From Euleptes europaea (Eukaryota; Chordata; Lepidosauria; Squamata; Sphaerodactylidae): a stretch of 64,000 nucleotides of DNA. The notes beneath the pieces are model-generated. The model searched no databases, was not told the DNA's origin, and worked only from the letters and a program-made list of their open reading frames with translations. Where the stretch lies: assembly GCF_029931775.1 (NCBI RefSeq), contig NC_079325.1, positions 36,072,461-36,136,460 of the forward strand, given 5' to 3'. Shown here piece by piece: positions 22,761-32,954 of this stretch (its first letter is position 1; every line of letters begins with the position of its first letter). A program made the translations under genes and the position numbers.

Positions 22761-22930
22761 CTGTTTCAGCTTCAGGAAGAAGTTCTCAGTGGAGCTCCGT
22801 TTGCTGAAAGGCCAGAAGAGCCTCTCATTGGGAGGGCACACGCGGACTTTGGTCTCCAGCAGGAACCGGACAGGCTCCTGCACCTCGGTGATCACCAGAT
22901 CTACAGCCGTGGTCATGAACAGCACTTTGT
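22761..22930 (-). CDS. RABGAP1: RABGAP1 exon (codons 403-459)
   Basis: This 170-base exon encodes [20 protein letters not shown], then [20 protein letters not shown], and ends NFFLKLKQ. It is part of the kinesin-like region, very close to mammalian RABGAP1. Acceptor CTCTCTAG, donor GTAATA. Confidence 0.97.
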
Positions 22931-23289
22931 CTAGAGAGAAAGACAAAAACAGGAGACATAAAAAAGTTTCCCCTAGCTGTATGCTCAGTCGCCTTGTTGA
23001 ATGGAAAACCCTGCCTTTTGCCTAGGACTGAAGGTGATTATATCAGAATACTCAAAGCACTAAGCACTTCAACAGTATTTGAGTTGTGTATTTTACATTT
23101 ACTTCTTGCCAACAGGAGAGCAGGCATTGCGTTTAGCATAAGAGAGCTAGCAGGAAGACCTGCATTCAGTTCTCCAATTTGGAATAAAGCCTACTGGATG
23201 ATCTTGAAACACTAACCTTCCTCATAGGACTGTTATGTGAATAAAATTACAGGAGTGGGTGGCACACAGCCATGAACTCCTTGCAAAGA

Positions 23290-23560
23290 ACAGGAGCCAG
23301 TGTGGTGTAGTGGTTAGGAGTGGTGGTTAGGAGCAGTGGATTCTAATCTGGTGAACCGGGTTGGTTTCCCCGCTCCTCCATATGAAGCCAGCTGGGTGAC
23401 CCTGAGCTAGTCACAGTTCTCTTAGAGCTCTTTCAGCCCTACCTACATCACAGGGTGTCTGTTGTGAGGAGGGGAAAGGCAGGTGATGGTAAGCCGGTTT
23501 GATTCTTCCTTAAGTGGTAGAGAAAGTCGGCATATTAAAACCAACTCTTCTTCTTCTTCC
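23290..23560 (+). mobile_element. tRNA-derived SINE, GTGGTTAAGAG family
   Basis: A full copy in plus orientation: head GAGCCAGTGTGGTGTAGTGG, duplicated box with GGTTGGTTTCCCC, and tail ending ACCAACTCTTCTTCTTCTTCC. Confidence 0.85.
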
Positions 23561-23629
23561 ATCTAGGTTAGTATTGTCTACCTTGACTAGCAGCAGCTCT
23601 CCAGGACCTCAGGCTTTGGAACATAGGCA
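23561..23629 (-). mobile_element. Fragment of the Ala-tRNA-like SINE
   Basis: The segment TTAGTATTGTCTACCTTGAC then AGCAGCTCTCCAGGACCTC matches the body of that SINE in minus orientation. Confidence 0.55.
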
Positions 23630-23757
23630 GGACACTGCTGCTGCAGTCGTCTTGTTTGTGGGCTTCCTAGAGGCACCTGGTTGGCCACTGTGTGAACAGA
23701 CTGCTGGACTTGATGGACCTTGGTCTGATCCAGCCTTTCTTATGTTCTTATGTTCAG
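23630..23757 (+). mobile_element. CR1-like LINE 3' tail
   Basis: The last ~130 bases of the element at 14,884-15,195, in plus orientation, ending TTCTTATGTTCTTATG. Confidence 0.75.
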
Positions 23758-24510
23758 GCACAAAAAAGTCTCTCAATACCTACTGAGTTCTTTTTTTAAG
23801 CATGCAAAGCATATACTCTGCTGCTGCGCCACAGGCTACTCCCCTATCTCTAACAATAACGTACGTGTCTTATGTCAATCACAAAAACAGGGCATTCACA
23901 AACACAGGAAGGGTATCTACACACTTGGAGGTCTTTCTCCAAATATGCAGAAAAAATATGACCCTAAAATTTAACCGAAGAGTGAGGGAGTGTCTTTTTA
24001 CAGCCTGCTGAGGTCTGAACATGCCCCATGAGGCATTAGAAGGTTGATGGCCTGTTAAAGGAAAACAAGCAGAGAGTGGGGAGTCATTCTGTGATACCCT
24101 CTGAAAAGCTTTCATGGAGAAAGAAGGAATCATGGAGGGGGGGGGCTTGGTGAGGAGGGATCTCTACGATGTTCCAACTTTCATCTAGCCTCCCAATTCC
24201 TTGTGAGCCAGCAGCTTATAACAATAATTCACACCTTCACTCCTTCCCCTAAGCAGTGGAAAGAAATAAACGTTCTAAGCCACTCTCTGGGTCCCTACTG
24301 GTTGTGGCTGGAAAACCCTGGGGACTCCTCACATCCAGCTCCTCAGGCCTCGTTGCCTGCTCCTAATGCTTGCCCACTGTCTGTCCCACATCCTACAATG
24401 TCCCATCAACCAACAACTGCTTTCCTTTGGAAAACACCAATTTAGTTCTCAAATACTCCAAAACATACCTCCCGATCACGGACAGAAACACCAAACTCTT
24501 AATCACAAAC

Positions 24511-24613
24511 CTTTTGGGGTTTCTTCATTAACCATCTGGAAATGTGGAGACTTTGGGTTCCAGCTCCCAGTGATGACATAAGACTTCCCATCAGAGCTTT
24601 TGCCCATAGATTC
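24511..24613 (-). CDS. RABGAP1: RABGAP1 exon (codons 369-403)
   Basis: This 103-base exon encodes [20 protein letters not shown] and continues to VNEETPK, matching mammalian RABGAP1 with one visible change (Q-M-V for Q-V-V). Acceptor TTTTTAG. The donor, GTTTGT, is weaker than usual. Confidence 0.96.
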
Positions 24614-24663
24614 CTAAAAACAAATGGGGCACATCAAAATAAAGCGGGTACTTTTTAAAGAGT

Positions 24664-25010
24664 GTTATACCAGTTGGCATGATAAGACTGTGGAGACGCA
24701 AGTTCAAATCCCCATCTAGCTATGAAACTGACTGGGTAACCTCGGGCCAGTCACATTATCTCCGCTTAACCTACCCTACCTCACAGGGTTGCTGTGAGAA
24801 TAAAATACGAGGGGAGAACCATGGGATGGATCCAGACTAAACTGGCGATTTCCGCTGATTCCTTCCTGCTTGCAGACCCCCTTCTTGACATTCGTCAGGG
24901 TCCCTATCCCCCAGGAGCAGCATTTCGTGGCGATTACTGGAAAACAGAATCCTGCTTCAACCCCATGTGTGCCACCCTGAGCTCCTTGGGAGAAGACCAG
25001 GACAATTAAA
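24664..25010 (+). mobile_element. tRNA-like SINE (third family), interrupted
   Basis: Has the B-box-like CAAGTTCAAATCCCCATCT and a tail with CACCCTGAGCTCCTTGGGAG. About 135 unrelated bases (24,823-24,957) split it. A related copy lies at 52,527-52,960. Confidence 0.6.
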
Positions 25011-25019
25011 AAAAAAAAT

Positions 25020-25230
25020 TCACGTCATTATATTTACTTCATTTCTCCCCAATGAGGATTCAAAGTGGCTTACAATGTTCTCCCCTTCTCCATTTTATCC
25101 TGAGAGAGGTTGAGTGTGTGTGACTGGGCCAGGGTCATCCAACAGTCTTCCCTGGCAGAGTGGAGATTTGAACCTGGGTCTCCCAAATCCAAGTCTGATG
25201 TCCTAACCATTAACCAGGCTGGCTCTGCAT
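25020..25230 (-). mobile_element. tRNA-derived SINE (GTTCGAATCC family)
   Basis: Minus-strand copy with the head near 25,220 (AGCCTGGTTAATGG), a B-box-like AGGTTCAAATCTCC, and the tail towards 25,020. Related copies lie at 30,375, 38,165 and 60,235. Confidence 0.7.
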
Positions 25231-26043
25231 ACATTGTTGCAGAATGAATTTTAATGTGTCAGGAACAGCACGTACGTATTTTACCAGCAGGGACACATGA
25301 GAAACTCACAGGGGAAGGGAAATTCTACACCTGCACTGCCCCCCACTTCCTCCTCTCCTGCCACCTCCCCTTCTCCCCTCCTGAACCATCCAGTCGCAGC
25401 AGAAGGAATGTTCTGCACGCTTTCTGCTCCAAGCTTCTTGCAGTTGCACTGGCCTACTGATCAGAGGAGGGGGGTCCTGTGACATGCTTGCCCCTCTATC
25501 CCCCTCCCATCAGAAGGCTGGCAGAAACTCCAAGCAGAAAAGTGTGTCCTCTAAGCCACCCTGCTGTCCAGCTCATTGGGGATTGCGGGCCTCGAACATG
25601 TTTGCCCCCTTCTCTCCCTCTTCCACTCCCTCCTTGTCCTTCCCCCCACCATGCTGCCATCACCTACTCTTCTCCACTTCATTCATACTACTCCCACCAC
25701 CTCCTTCCCCACCACCACCCTGCCATTGCTTTCTCACCTCAGCAGATTTTTTAACAAAAAATCCTCACTGTAATATGATCACGATTCCACAAGATCTCAG
25801 TCGGCGGTCTGTTTGAGTTGTGAGGTCTGCACAAACAGACACCACATCTCTGCTTCTAGGTGCTTTTTAAAAAATTAAGGCTTCAAGTTTTTTCTACAAA
25901 ACAAAGGACTGGCAGAAAAACAACAACCCTTACCTCCACATGGACCCTCTGTGGAGATTTTTTAATCCTCACTCTGGGGCCACAACCAGAATTAGATATG
26001 AAGATTTTGCTTCAATGATCCAATTAACAAAAGTAGTCCTTAC

Positions 26044-26110
26044 CAGGTCCAACAAGTGCATATCGCCACTTTGCACATCCTTCCCAGGACTAAGGAGGAG
26101 GCCGAAACAT
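26044..26110 (-). CDS. RABGAP1: RABGAP1 exon (codons 346-368)
   Basis: This 67-base exon encodes CFGLLLSPGKDVQSGDMHLL plus DL, matching mammalian CFGLLLSPGKDVRNSDMHLL. Too short to stand out as an open frame; found from the required reading phase between its neighbours. Acceptor TTTTACAG, donor GTAAGG. Confidence 0.95.
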
Positions 26111-26559
26111 CTGTAAAACAAGTAAGTGGAATTCTGTTAAGCATTTCCACATCCAACATTATCCTTCCAGATCAAGATCAAAAAGGACTGCAAGGCAGAA
26201 GACACAGGCACAACAAATGGAAACCAGTTTCTAGCCTTTTTAATCCGCCAACCAAAGAACCATAAGTACTACAGTTCTAGAAACTCCTGGAATACAGTTA
26301 GAAGGCAAACAAACAAGCAACCCTACTGAAGATCTTGGTCTAGCCCTGGAGTACACAACTGAAACAATTGAGTGGAGCAAACAGGGTTTAATTTTTTTTA
26401 AAAAAATATTTCTTTAAAAAAATACATAAAAGAATAAGGGGGGGACGACACAAAATCCAGCAACTAAATAAAATTTCCCTTCCCCTTATTCTATTGGGGT
26501 TCTTTAATTCGGGGATCCTGTCCATCCCTCCCAGGGCTGACGGCTGCCCTGTGCACTAC

Positions 26560-26742
26560 CAATTAGGCCCCAGCTGAATTTTAGATTTAGGAATTATGGT
26601 TTTAATGCAAACTTTTGTATGTAATGTAGCATTGCCTGTTTTATTTAACTGATGTTTTAATGATGTGAACTGCTCTGAGCCAGGCTTTGGCTGAGATACA
26701 GTGGTATATAAATCCAAAGAATAAATAAATACATAAATAAAA
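26560..26742 (+). mobile_element. LINE 3' end with AAATAAAT-type tail
   Basis: ACTGCTCTGAGCCAGGCTTT followed by GTATATAAATCCAAAGAATA and a microsatellite-like tail, the form of L2/CR1-group 3' ends in squamates. Confidence 0.55.
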
Positions 26743-26805
26743 AGAAAAAAGGATACTGGCTGGAGTTAAGAAGGCCACTATGTCACAGGGCACCGCTTCA
26801 TTATG

Positions 26806-27016
26806 GACACATGAAGCTGCCTTATACTGAATCAGACCCTTGGTCCATCAAAGTCAGTACTGTCTACTCAGACCAGCAGCGGCTCTCCAGGGTCTCAGGC
26901 TGAGGTCTTTCACATCACCTACTTGCCTAGTCCCTTTAACTGGAGATGCCAGGGATTGACCCTGGGACCTTCTGCATGCCTAGATGTTCTACCACTGAGC
27001 CACAGCCCCTCCCCTA
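26806..27016 (-). mobile_element. tRNA-derived SINE (Ala-tRNA-like head)
   Basis: A well-preserved copy: minus-strand start GGGGAGGGGCTGTGGCTCAG, B-box-like GGGTCAATCCC, end AAGGCAGCTTCATGTGT. Confidence 0.88.
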
Positions 27017-27679
27017 ACTAATGGTTATGGGGATGTGTGTCAAAACTCCACCTTTCAGCAGTTCTTTGGACTCAAAGGGGGCATTCAGACCTCCCCCCAA
27101 CAGGATATTCTCCATTGCATCACATGGGCTTGCAAACGGGGAATCTTCCCATGTGTGTGGGTGGCGGGGGTCTGACCGCAGCTGACAAACAGTGATCTGC
27201 ATGCTGCAAGTTGTTGTGTTCCTGGAAAGCAGTGAGACATGGGAATATATCAGAATTCTGCCTATTGATGTTCTGATCTCTTTCTCCCCTACACCCTCCC
27301 GCTCAGTCCTCGCAGTGATGAAATAGTGTTTCTGGAGTAGGAAACGCCTCAGGATACATCAAGAGATTGTGCGAGGGGGTCCAGCTACAGGCCATACAAC
27401 ACTGCCTTGTTGGACTACATGCAGCCACAGGCTGTATGCTGTGCACCCCTGGTCTAGCCAGTTACAAACCGGAAAGCAGGGAATCTGTGTACGGCACCTT
27501 TGGTTACATAATGGGGTGCAGGACGTAAACACAACAACAAATAAAAAAAGATCAGGATTTCCTAAGAAATACCTATCGGCATGGGCAGGCAGAAAAATTT
27601 CCATGGTGCTTTGGGGAAAACCATGACATAACGCTGATTTTCAAAACTGGCAAAGGACAGGCTAAAGTCTTCAGTAAAA

Positions 27680-27920
27680 AAAAGGTAAAGGTCCCCTGTG
27701 CAAGCACCGGGTCAGACTTTGTTTATGGGGTGGTTTGCCAGTCTTCTTCCCTTTACCCCCAGCAAGCTGGGTACTCATTTTACCGACCTCGGAAGGATGG
27801 AAGGCTGAGCCAACCTTGAGCCGGCTACCGGAAACCCACTTCTGTCGGGATTGAACTCAGATCGTGAGCAGAGCTTGGACTGCAGTCCTGCAACTTACCA
27901 CTCTGCGCCACGGGGCTCTT
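27680..27920 (-). mobile_element. Sauria-like SINE, full length
   Basis: The minus strand starts with GAGCCCCGTGGCGCAGAGTG, a tRNA-like head with a GAGTTCAATCCC B box, then GGTTTCCGGTAGCCGGCTCA, and ends near a GGACCTTTACC tail. Recognised as the widespread squamate SINE thought to use a Bov-B-type LINE. Confidence 0.85.
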
Positions 27921-28027
27921 CTTCAGAACCTGCCCCATAAAACCCAATGCACTACATTGGGGGGGGGGGGGATTGACAGTCCTTGGTAGTACTTCAGGTC
28001 GCTGCACTTTCAAGGACCCTGCCTTAC

Positions 28028-28138
28028 CTTTCAATGGCCAGTTCTTTGTTGGTAGTCTGCTGCACATAGATAACAATCTTCTTGTCAATTCCTTGGCGCA
28101 GTTTAAAGCATTGCCTGTCCTTGTCTTTGGGAACGGCA
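28028..28138 (-). CDS. RABGAP1: RABGAP1 exon (codons 309-346)
   Basis: This 111-base exon encodes AVPKDKDRQCFKLRQGIDKK, then IVIYVQQTTNKELAIE, identical in the parts I recall to mammalian RABGAP1. It begins the kinesin-like region. Acceptor ACGACAG, donor GTAAGG. Confidence 0.97.
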
Positions 28139-28382
28139 CTGTCGTATAACAGGAGGGGAAAACATTCAGAGCCATTTATCTGCAGTTGTTCGAACATGAA
28201 GAACACATACAACCTTCTCTCTTTGCCTCTTTAGTCCATACAATTCTGAATCCTAATTTAATCAACTCGAGAGCCATAAGTGGCTGAGAGCCCAGTGTAG
28301 GGATATTTAAAATAAATGATAAATTGTTTGGGAGCTGCTTGAACTCCGTTTTAATGCTCTCTGGAAAGTTGCAGTGTCTCAT

Positions 28383-28485
28383 TACTGAATGAAGCTACCT
28401 TTTACTCAGTTAGAGCATTGGTCCATCTAGTTCAAAGCAGAGCACTGGCTAGCAGCAGTTATCCATGGTCTCAAGCAGAGAAAGA
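28383..28485 (-). mobile_element. Degraded Ala-tRNA-like SINE
   Basis: GAAGCTACCTTTTACTCAGT followed by ATTGGTCCATCTAGTT and GGTCTCAAGCAGAG follows the minus-strand SINE pattern with many changes. Confidence 0.5.
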
Positions 28486-29643
28486 TCCCCCCCCAAAATG
28501 TCAAATTTATAACAGTGAAATAACAATGAAAACTCTGAACACAGTGAGATTGCTTGTCATCATGAACAAAAGGTAGCCTGATGTGTCACTGTCAGGGCTC
28601 AGCCCAAAAACCTATGAAGCCCAGAGGCAATTTATTACATTTAGGATACTTTTTTTAAAAAGTACCTGTGCAGCCATATATACGCCTCAAAAAATACACA
28701 AAATAAATGTCTTCTACAGGCTTTTGCTGCAAATGCTTTGCAAATGCAAACACAACCAGAGTTTGTTTCATACTTTTCTTCTACACCTGCCCACCCAGCA
28801 TCAGTTCAAGGACACGGTAAATACAAACAGACTGCACTCAGACAATTCACCGAGTCCTCATGTTTACCGGGTACAGTTTAGATGCAGAACAAGATTCAAA
28901 CAGCAGAATTATTAGCAGGAAGTTTCTGCTGATGAAAGTACTGGCTCAGCAAACAACCACACTTCAATCAATGCTTATCAGACAACACTTAACAGACTGG
29001 GGGAGCTAAATTAAAGAGCTAAATTCACAATGTGCTGCAAATCAAGAGCTTCCAGTCAACACCTACTTGCCAGGAAGGGCAACTTTGGGTCACCTAGGGG
29101 AAATTTCTGATCACCAGTGACAACCCAGGCTTCTTGTAAAGGACAATCTTGGGCAGAAACAGGGGAGTTTGGCACCACTACAATTCAAACATCAAAAATT
29201 CAAAGCACACTTTAGGGTGGGTTAACAGGCAGGGATCAATTTATTGAGCCTAAAAGTGTTTCTGCTGTCCAGAAACAGAGAACAACAAAGTTACTTAAAA
29301 AAAAAGTTCATTAAATAATTTTTAGAAACCTGCCTTGACAAATTCCAGAACAGAAAACACTGCTCTAGCTGTGGCCAGCTGCCAGCACAGTCTGCAGTTC
29401 TCAGAGCATTTGGCAAGCACACCACTCTGTGATAAAGGCAACTCAGTAATTAAGAGAATACTATAAATGCTTGGGGGGGATGGACTGAGGGGGAATCAGA
29501 ATCCATGCCTGGATGTCACAGTGCCATGTCTATGGAGAGCAGACCCAAGAACTTACTGCATTCTGGAACCAGATGGCAACGCACAACAGTTAAAAGTGGG
29601 ACAGTGCCATCTGCTGAACAGAAAATTGGGTTCCTGCCTGGGT
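28486..29643. other. Intron sequence, nothing recognised
   Basis: No exon, RNA or repeat family recognised. Confidence 0.45.
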
Positions 29644-29649
29644 GGCTGG

Positions 29650-29712
29650 GTTCAAGGGTCAGGTCACTATATTAGCCTCAATTTCCTTATCTGTAAAATG
29701 GGAACAATAATG
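29650..29712 (+). mobile_element. MIR-like CORE-SINE fragment
   Basis: CCTCAATTTCCTTATCTG followed by TAAAATGGGAACAATAATG is the conserved MIR segment, an amniote-wide ancient SINE. Confidence 0.65.
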
Positions 29713-29717
29713 AAACG

Positions 29718-29900
29718 GGAAGCAGCCTTATAATGAATCAGATGATCTGTCCATCTAACCCAGAGGCTCTCCAGAGGCCCAAACTGGGGTCTTTCCCAGC
29801 CCTGCTGCCAGCAATCCCTTAAATGGAGGAAATTTTGGAAACTGAACCGGGGCCTTTCTGCCTATAAAGCAGATGCACTACCTGCTGTGCCACAGTCCCT
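29718..29900 (-). mobile_element. Ala-tRNA-like SINE, older copy
   Basis: Same order of blocks as 26,806-27,016, with the head at the right end (GGGACTGTGGCACAGCAGG on the minus strand), more diverged. Confidence 0.6.
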
Positions 29901-30374
29901 GGCTTGGACCTCCCCATAAGGCTTATGAGGATAAACACTGAGCGGACACCCTCAGAAGCAGAATTTGGGCAAGTCACCTGTAATATAAGACGAAAGATGC
30001 ACTCAACGCTGATAATAATGGGATGGGCCTTTCAAGCAACAATGCCACGGCATCCAATCTCTTTTAGTAAAGAAACAACGTCGTGACTTTCAAGGAACTA
30101 CCTGTTTTGTTTACACTGGGCTGCCATTGTTCAGTTTGACACAAGAGGGCACCACTGCACTAAGACAGGAAAACCCACAAAGGGAAACCCAGAAAATAAA
30201 GACCGTCCCTGGGCAAAAGGTACAAAGAATGCAATTTTTTCATTTCCTGGGCTAAGACTCAGAAGCCTGCGGCCTCAAAGCAACAGAGACCCTGTAGGCA
30301 CAAGACACAAATATCTACTGCATGTATCCAACAAATACATTCTTTTACCCAAAAGCAAAACCATCACTTTTTTT

Positions 30375-30580
30375 TTAATTGCGCCTTTCCTCCAAGGAGC
30401 TCCGGGAAGCTTACATGGTTCTCCTCTCCTCCACTGTATCCTCACAACAATCCTCTGACGCAGGTTAGGCTGAGAGCGCACAAACGGCTTGAGGTCACCC
30501 TGGGAGCTTCATGGCCAGCGGAGGCCTGAAACCAAGACTCTCCAGTGCCAACCTCTCATCGCTACAATACACTGGGATCT
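30375..30580 (-). mobile_element. tRNA-derived SINE (GTTCGAATCC family)
   Basis: GGTTCTCCTCTCCTCCACTG and TATCCTCACAACAATCCTCT mark the body; the tRNA-like head lies towards 30,580. Confidence 0.65.
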
Positions 30581-31143
30581 CGCTCTTGTACATTTAACAA
30601 AAATGAACCAATTTTTATTTTAAACCACAAGGTACCCGGTGAGATAACTTGAAGCCTTTGCTTGGCACAACAGACTGAACTTAGCAAGCAAGAAGTTTCA
30701 CAAATGGCCACTGGAGGCCAGTTTGCATCAGGCAGGTGAAAAGGTCTGAACAATAAAATAGTTCACCGGGTGCACAGCTGCGATTTTCAAGCTGCTGTTC
30801 TCTGCTGGCAACCAGACAATTCCAGTCCTCTGAGTATATTTCTATTTTGTTAGTAATTTACGTATGCTCCCTATACTTGGTCCTTTGTCTCCAAGGGCCT
30901 GCTGCTAAGATAGCTTCTTTCTTTCAGAGCCCTGGCGCCCATTTCCAAGGAATCCAGTCCAAACGACAGTAAGAAACATCACACGTAACAAATAAAAGCC
31001 ACGTTCAGACAATAAAACCCAGAACAAAAATACCACAGTAAGTCCTAAAAATGATTTGAGAAGATGTGCTTTATGCAGGCTTTGGAAAATTAAAAGTTCC
31101 AGCCACAGAAAACAGGGGGTGGGGAGGAAATAGGAAACAATAC

Positions 31144-31301
31144 CTGAAATAGCCTTTCCCGTCATCTTCCTTTATTTCCAGAGAGACAGTGAAAGTGAAA
31201 ATGTCACTGTCTGGTGTCTGTGGGGCTACAGGGGCTGTAAGTGGAGTCTGTTTGGCAGAGCGGCGGAAGGCAGTGGCAAAACTGTACAGGATTCTACTCA
31301 C
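31144..31301 (-). CDS. RABGAP1: RABGAP1 exon (codons 257-309), end of the PTB/PID domain
   Basis: This 158-base exon encodes VSRILYSFATAFRRSAKQTP, then SDIFTFTVSLEIKEDDGKG, covering the last helix of the PTB/PID domain. Acceptor GTCTGCAG, donor GTATTG. The exon itself begins GTGAGT, a donor-like word; the phase of the neighbouring exons supports the start used. Confidence 0.96.
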
Positions 31302-32209
31302 CTGCAGACAGACAGAAAGACAGAGATTAACAGACAGATACAAGGCAACTGAAACTGTGGTTGTGTGTGCATGGGGAGGGAGAGGAAACAGCCTCAGCAG
31401 TGCTCAGCAGATACAATCAACAATGCTTGCCCCATTCATGTTTTGTGACGCGGTGGCAAGATCCTGCAGCTTCAGGATGGCAGCTCCAAGGAACAGGGAG
31501 TTGCCCTCCGTTATATCACCTTCCTCTGGGACTTCCCCCCCCCTAGAAAAAACCCTTCCAGCTTCTGCTCTTTGGGTACCGCTAGGAAGTTTGTTAATGC
31601 CTTCCCCATACAGAATGATTTTTGTACTGGCTGTCTAATGCTGGTTTTTTAGAAATCTGGTTATTTTATGATTGGCATCCGTTTTCAGGGTTTACTTCAT
31701 TTTTCCATTTTATCATTTTGAATTGCCGTTTAACTTTTCATTTGTAAGGTGCTGAGAGAAGCTATGAGTAGACCAAGACAAGTAATGAATAGGAAACACA
31801 CGAAATAGAAGTGTCAACAATCCCTATCCTCCGTAAGTTTGCTCTCTTGGAAGACGAGCATAACCAGTTCCCTCAAGCTTCTGGTACTTTAGCACTTTCA
31901 TTATGCCCCCCCCCAACCCCCATCTTGTCTAGTCAGAACCTTACTAGGAACTTGGTGCTCCAAACTGAACAGAGCACCGAAGTCTGCCAGAAGCTGTGGC
32001 TGTTTCTGGTCCCAAATAGCAATTTGCACCCTGTCACTTCAGTAAATTACTTTGCCTCCCAGGACAGAATCCCTTAAATCCGTCTCAGCAATGCTGCTTG
32101 TTTAACTGATGGAAAGCAGAAGCCCCTGATCACTGCCACAGCTTAATAAGCTTAACACAGAAAAAACAAAGGAAAATAGGTATTCCACTGCCAATATTGG
32201 CACTCAGAA
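31302..32209. other. Intron sequence, nothing recognised
   Basis: No exon or repeat family recognised. Confidence 0.45.
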
Positions 32210-32519
32210 GAAGAAGAGGGTTTTTATATGCCGACTTTCTCTACTACTTAAGGGAGACTCAAACCGGCTTACAATCACCTTCCCTTCCGCTCCCCACAAC
32301 AGACACCCTGTGAATTGGTGGAGCTGAGAGAGCTCTAACAGAGCTGTGACTTGCCCAAGGTCATCCAGCTGGCTTCGTGTGTAGGAGTGGGGAAACAAAT
32401 CCAGTTCACCAGATTAGCCTCCGCCGCTCATGTGGAGGAGTGGGGAATCGAACCCGGCCTCCAGATCAGACTCCACCGCTCCAAATCACAGCTCTTAGCC
32501 ACTACACCAGCTGGCTCTC
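32210..32519 (-). mobile_element. tRNA-derived SINE, GTGGTTAAGAG family
   Basis: A full copy in minus orientation, from AGAGAGCCAGCTGGTGTAGT (head) to the ATATAAAAACCCTCTTCTTC tail. Confidence 0.87.
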
Positions 32520-32626
32520 TCAATTCCCAGCCCAAGTAATTGGAAGCTGTAGATCACAACTGTCAGCAGTATTAACTTCTACAAGAGGATGTGGTCACAA
32601 AACTTCCTAGAAAACATTCAACTTAC

Positions 32627-32801
32627 AGCTTCTTGGATTTCACACCGAAAAACATGAATTCTGAAGAGCTCTGAGTTGTAATGGCTTTCAGTGAAAGCAA
32701 AGCAGTCGCTTTCTGGAGTCCCATCATGCCCTCGTACACAAAAGAGGATCTTGTAAATGGGGTAGTTGGCGATTTCAGTGTTCGCTGGAGGTTCTAGCAG
32801 C
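32627..32801 (-). CDS. RABGAP1: RABGAP1 exon (codons 198-256), PTB/PID domain
   Basis: This 175-base exon encodes LLEPPANTEIANYPIYKILF, then CVRGHDGTPESDCFAFTESH and ends EIQEA. It is the core of the PTB/PID domain. The acceptor follows a C tract (CCCCCAG); the donor is GTAAGT. Most changes against mammals are at the start (EPPAN for DPQTN). Confidence 0.96.
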
Positions 32802-32954
32802 CTGGGGGGGGGTAAGGAGGGAGTGAAAAATTATGAGCACTGAAGATAATTGAAATTTTTTAGCTTTTAGATAGACTGGAGGCAAGTGTTTATATGGTAA
32901 GACGGTAGAAAGCTTCTTTAGAGTGTGCTCTCAACTACTGTTAATGGTAAAGTC

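Noticed and set aside
25479-25816. Pro/Ser-rich overlapping frames near 25.5 kb
   Set aside because: They arise from a CT-rich intron stretch and have no domain or splice support.
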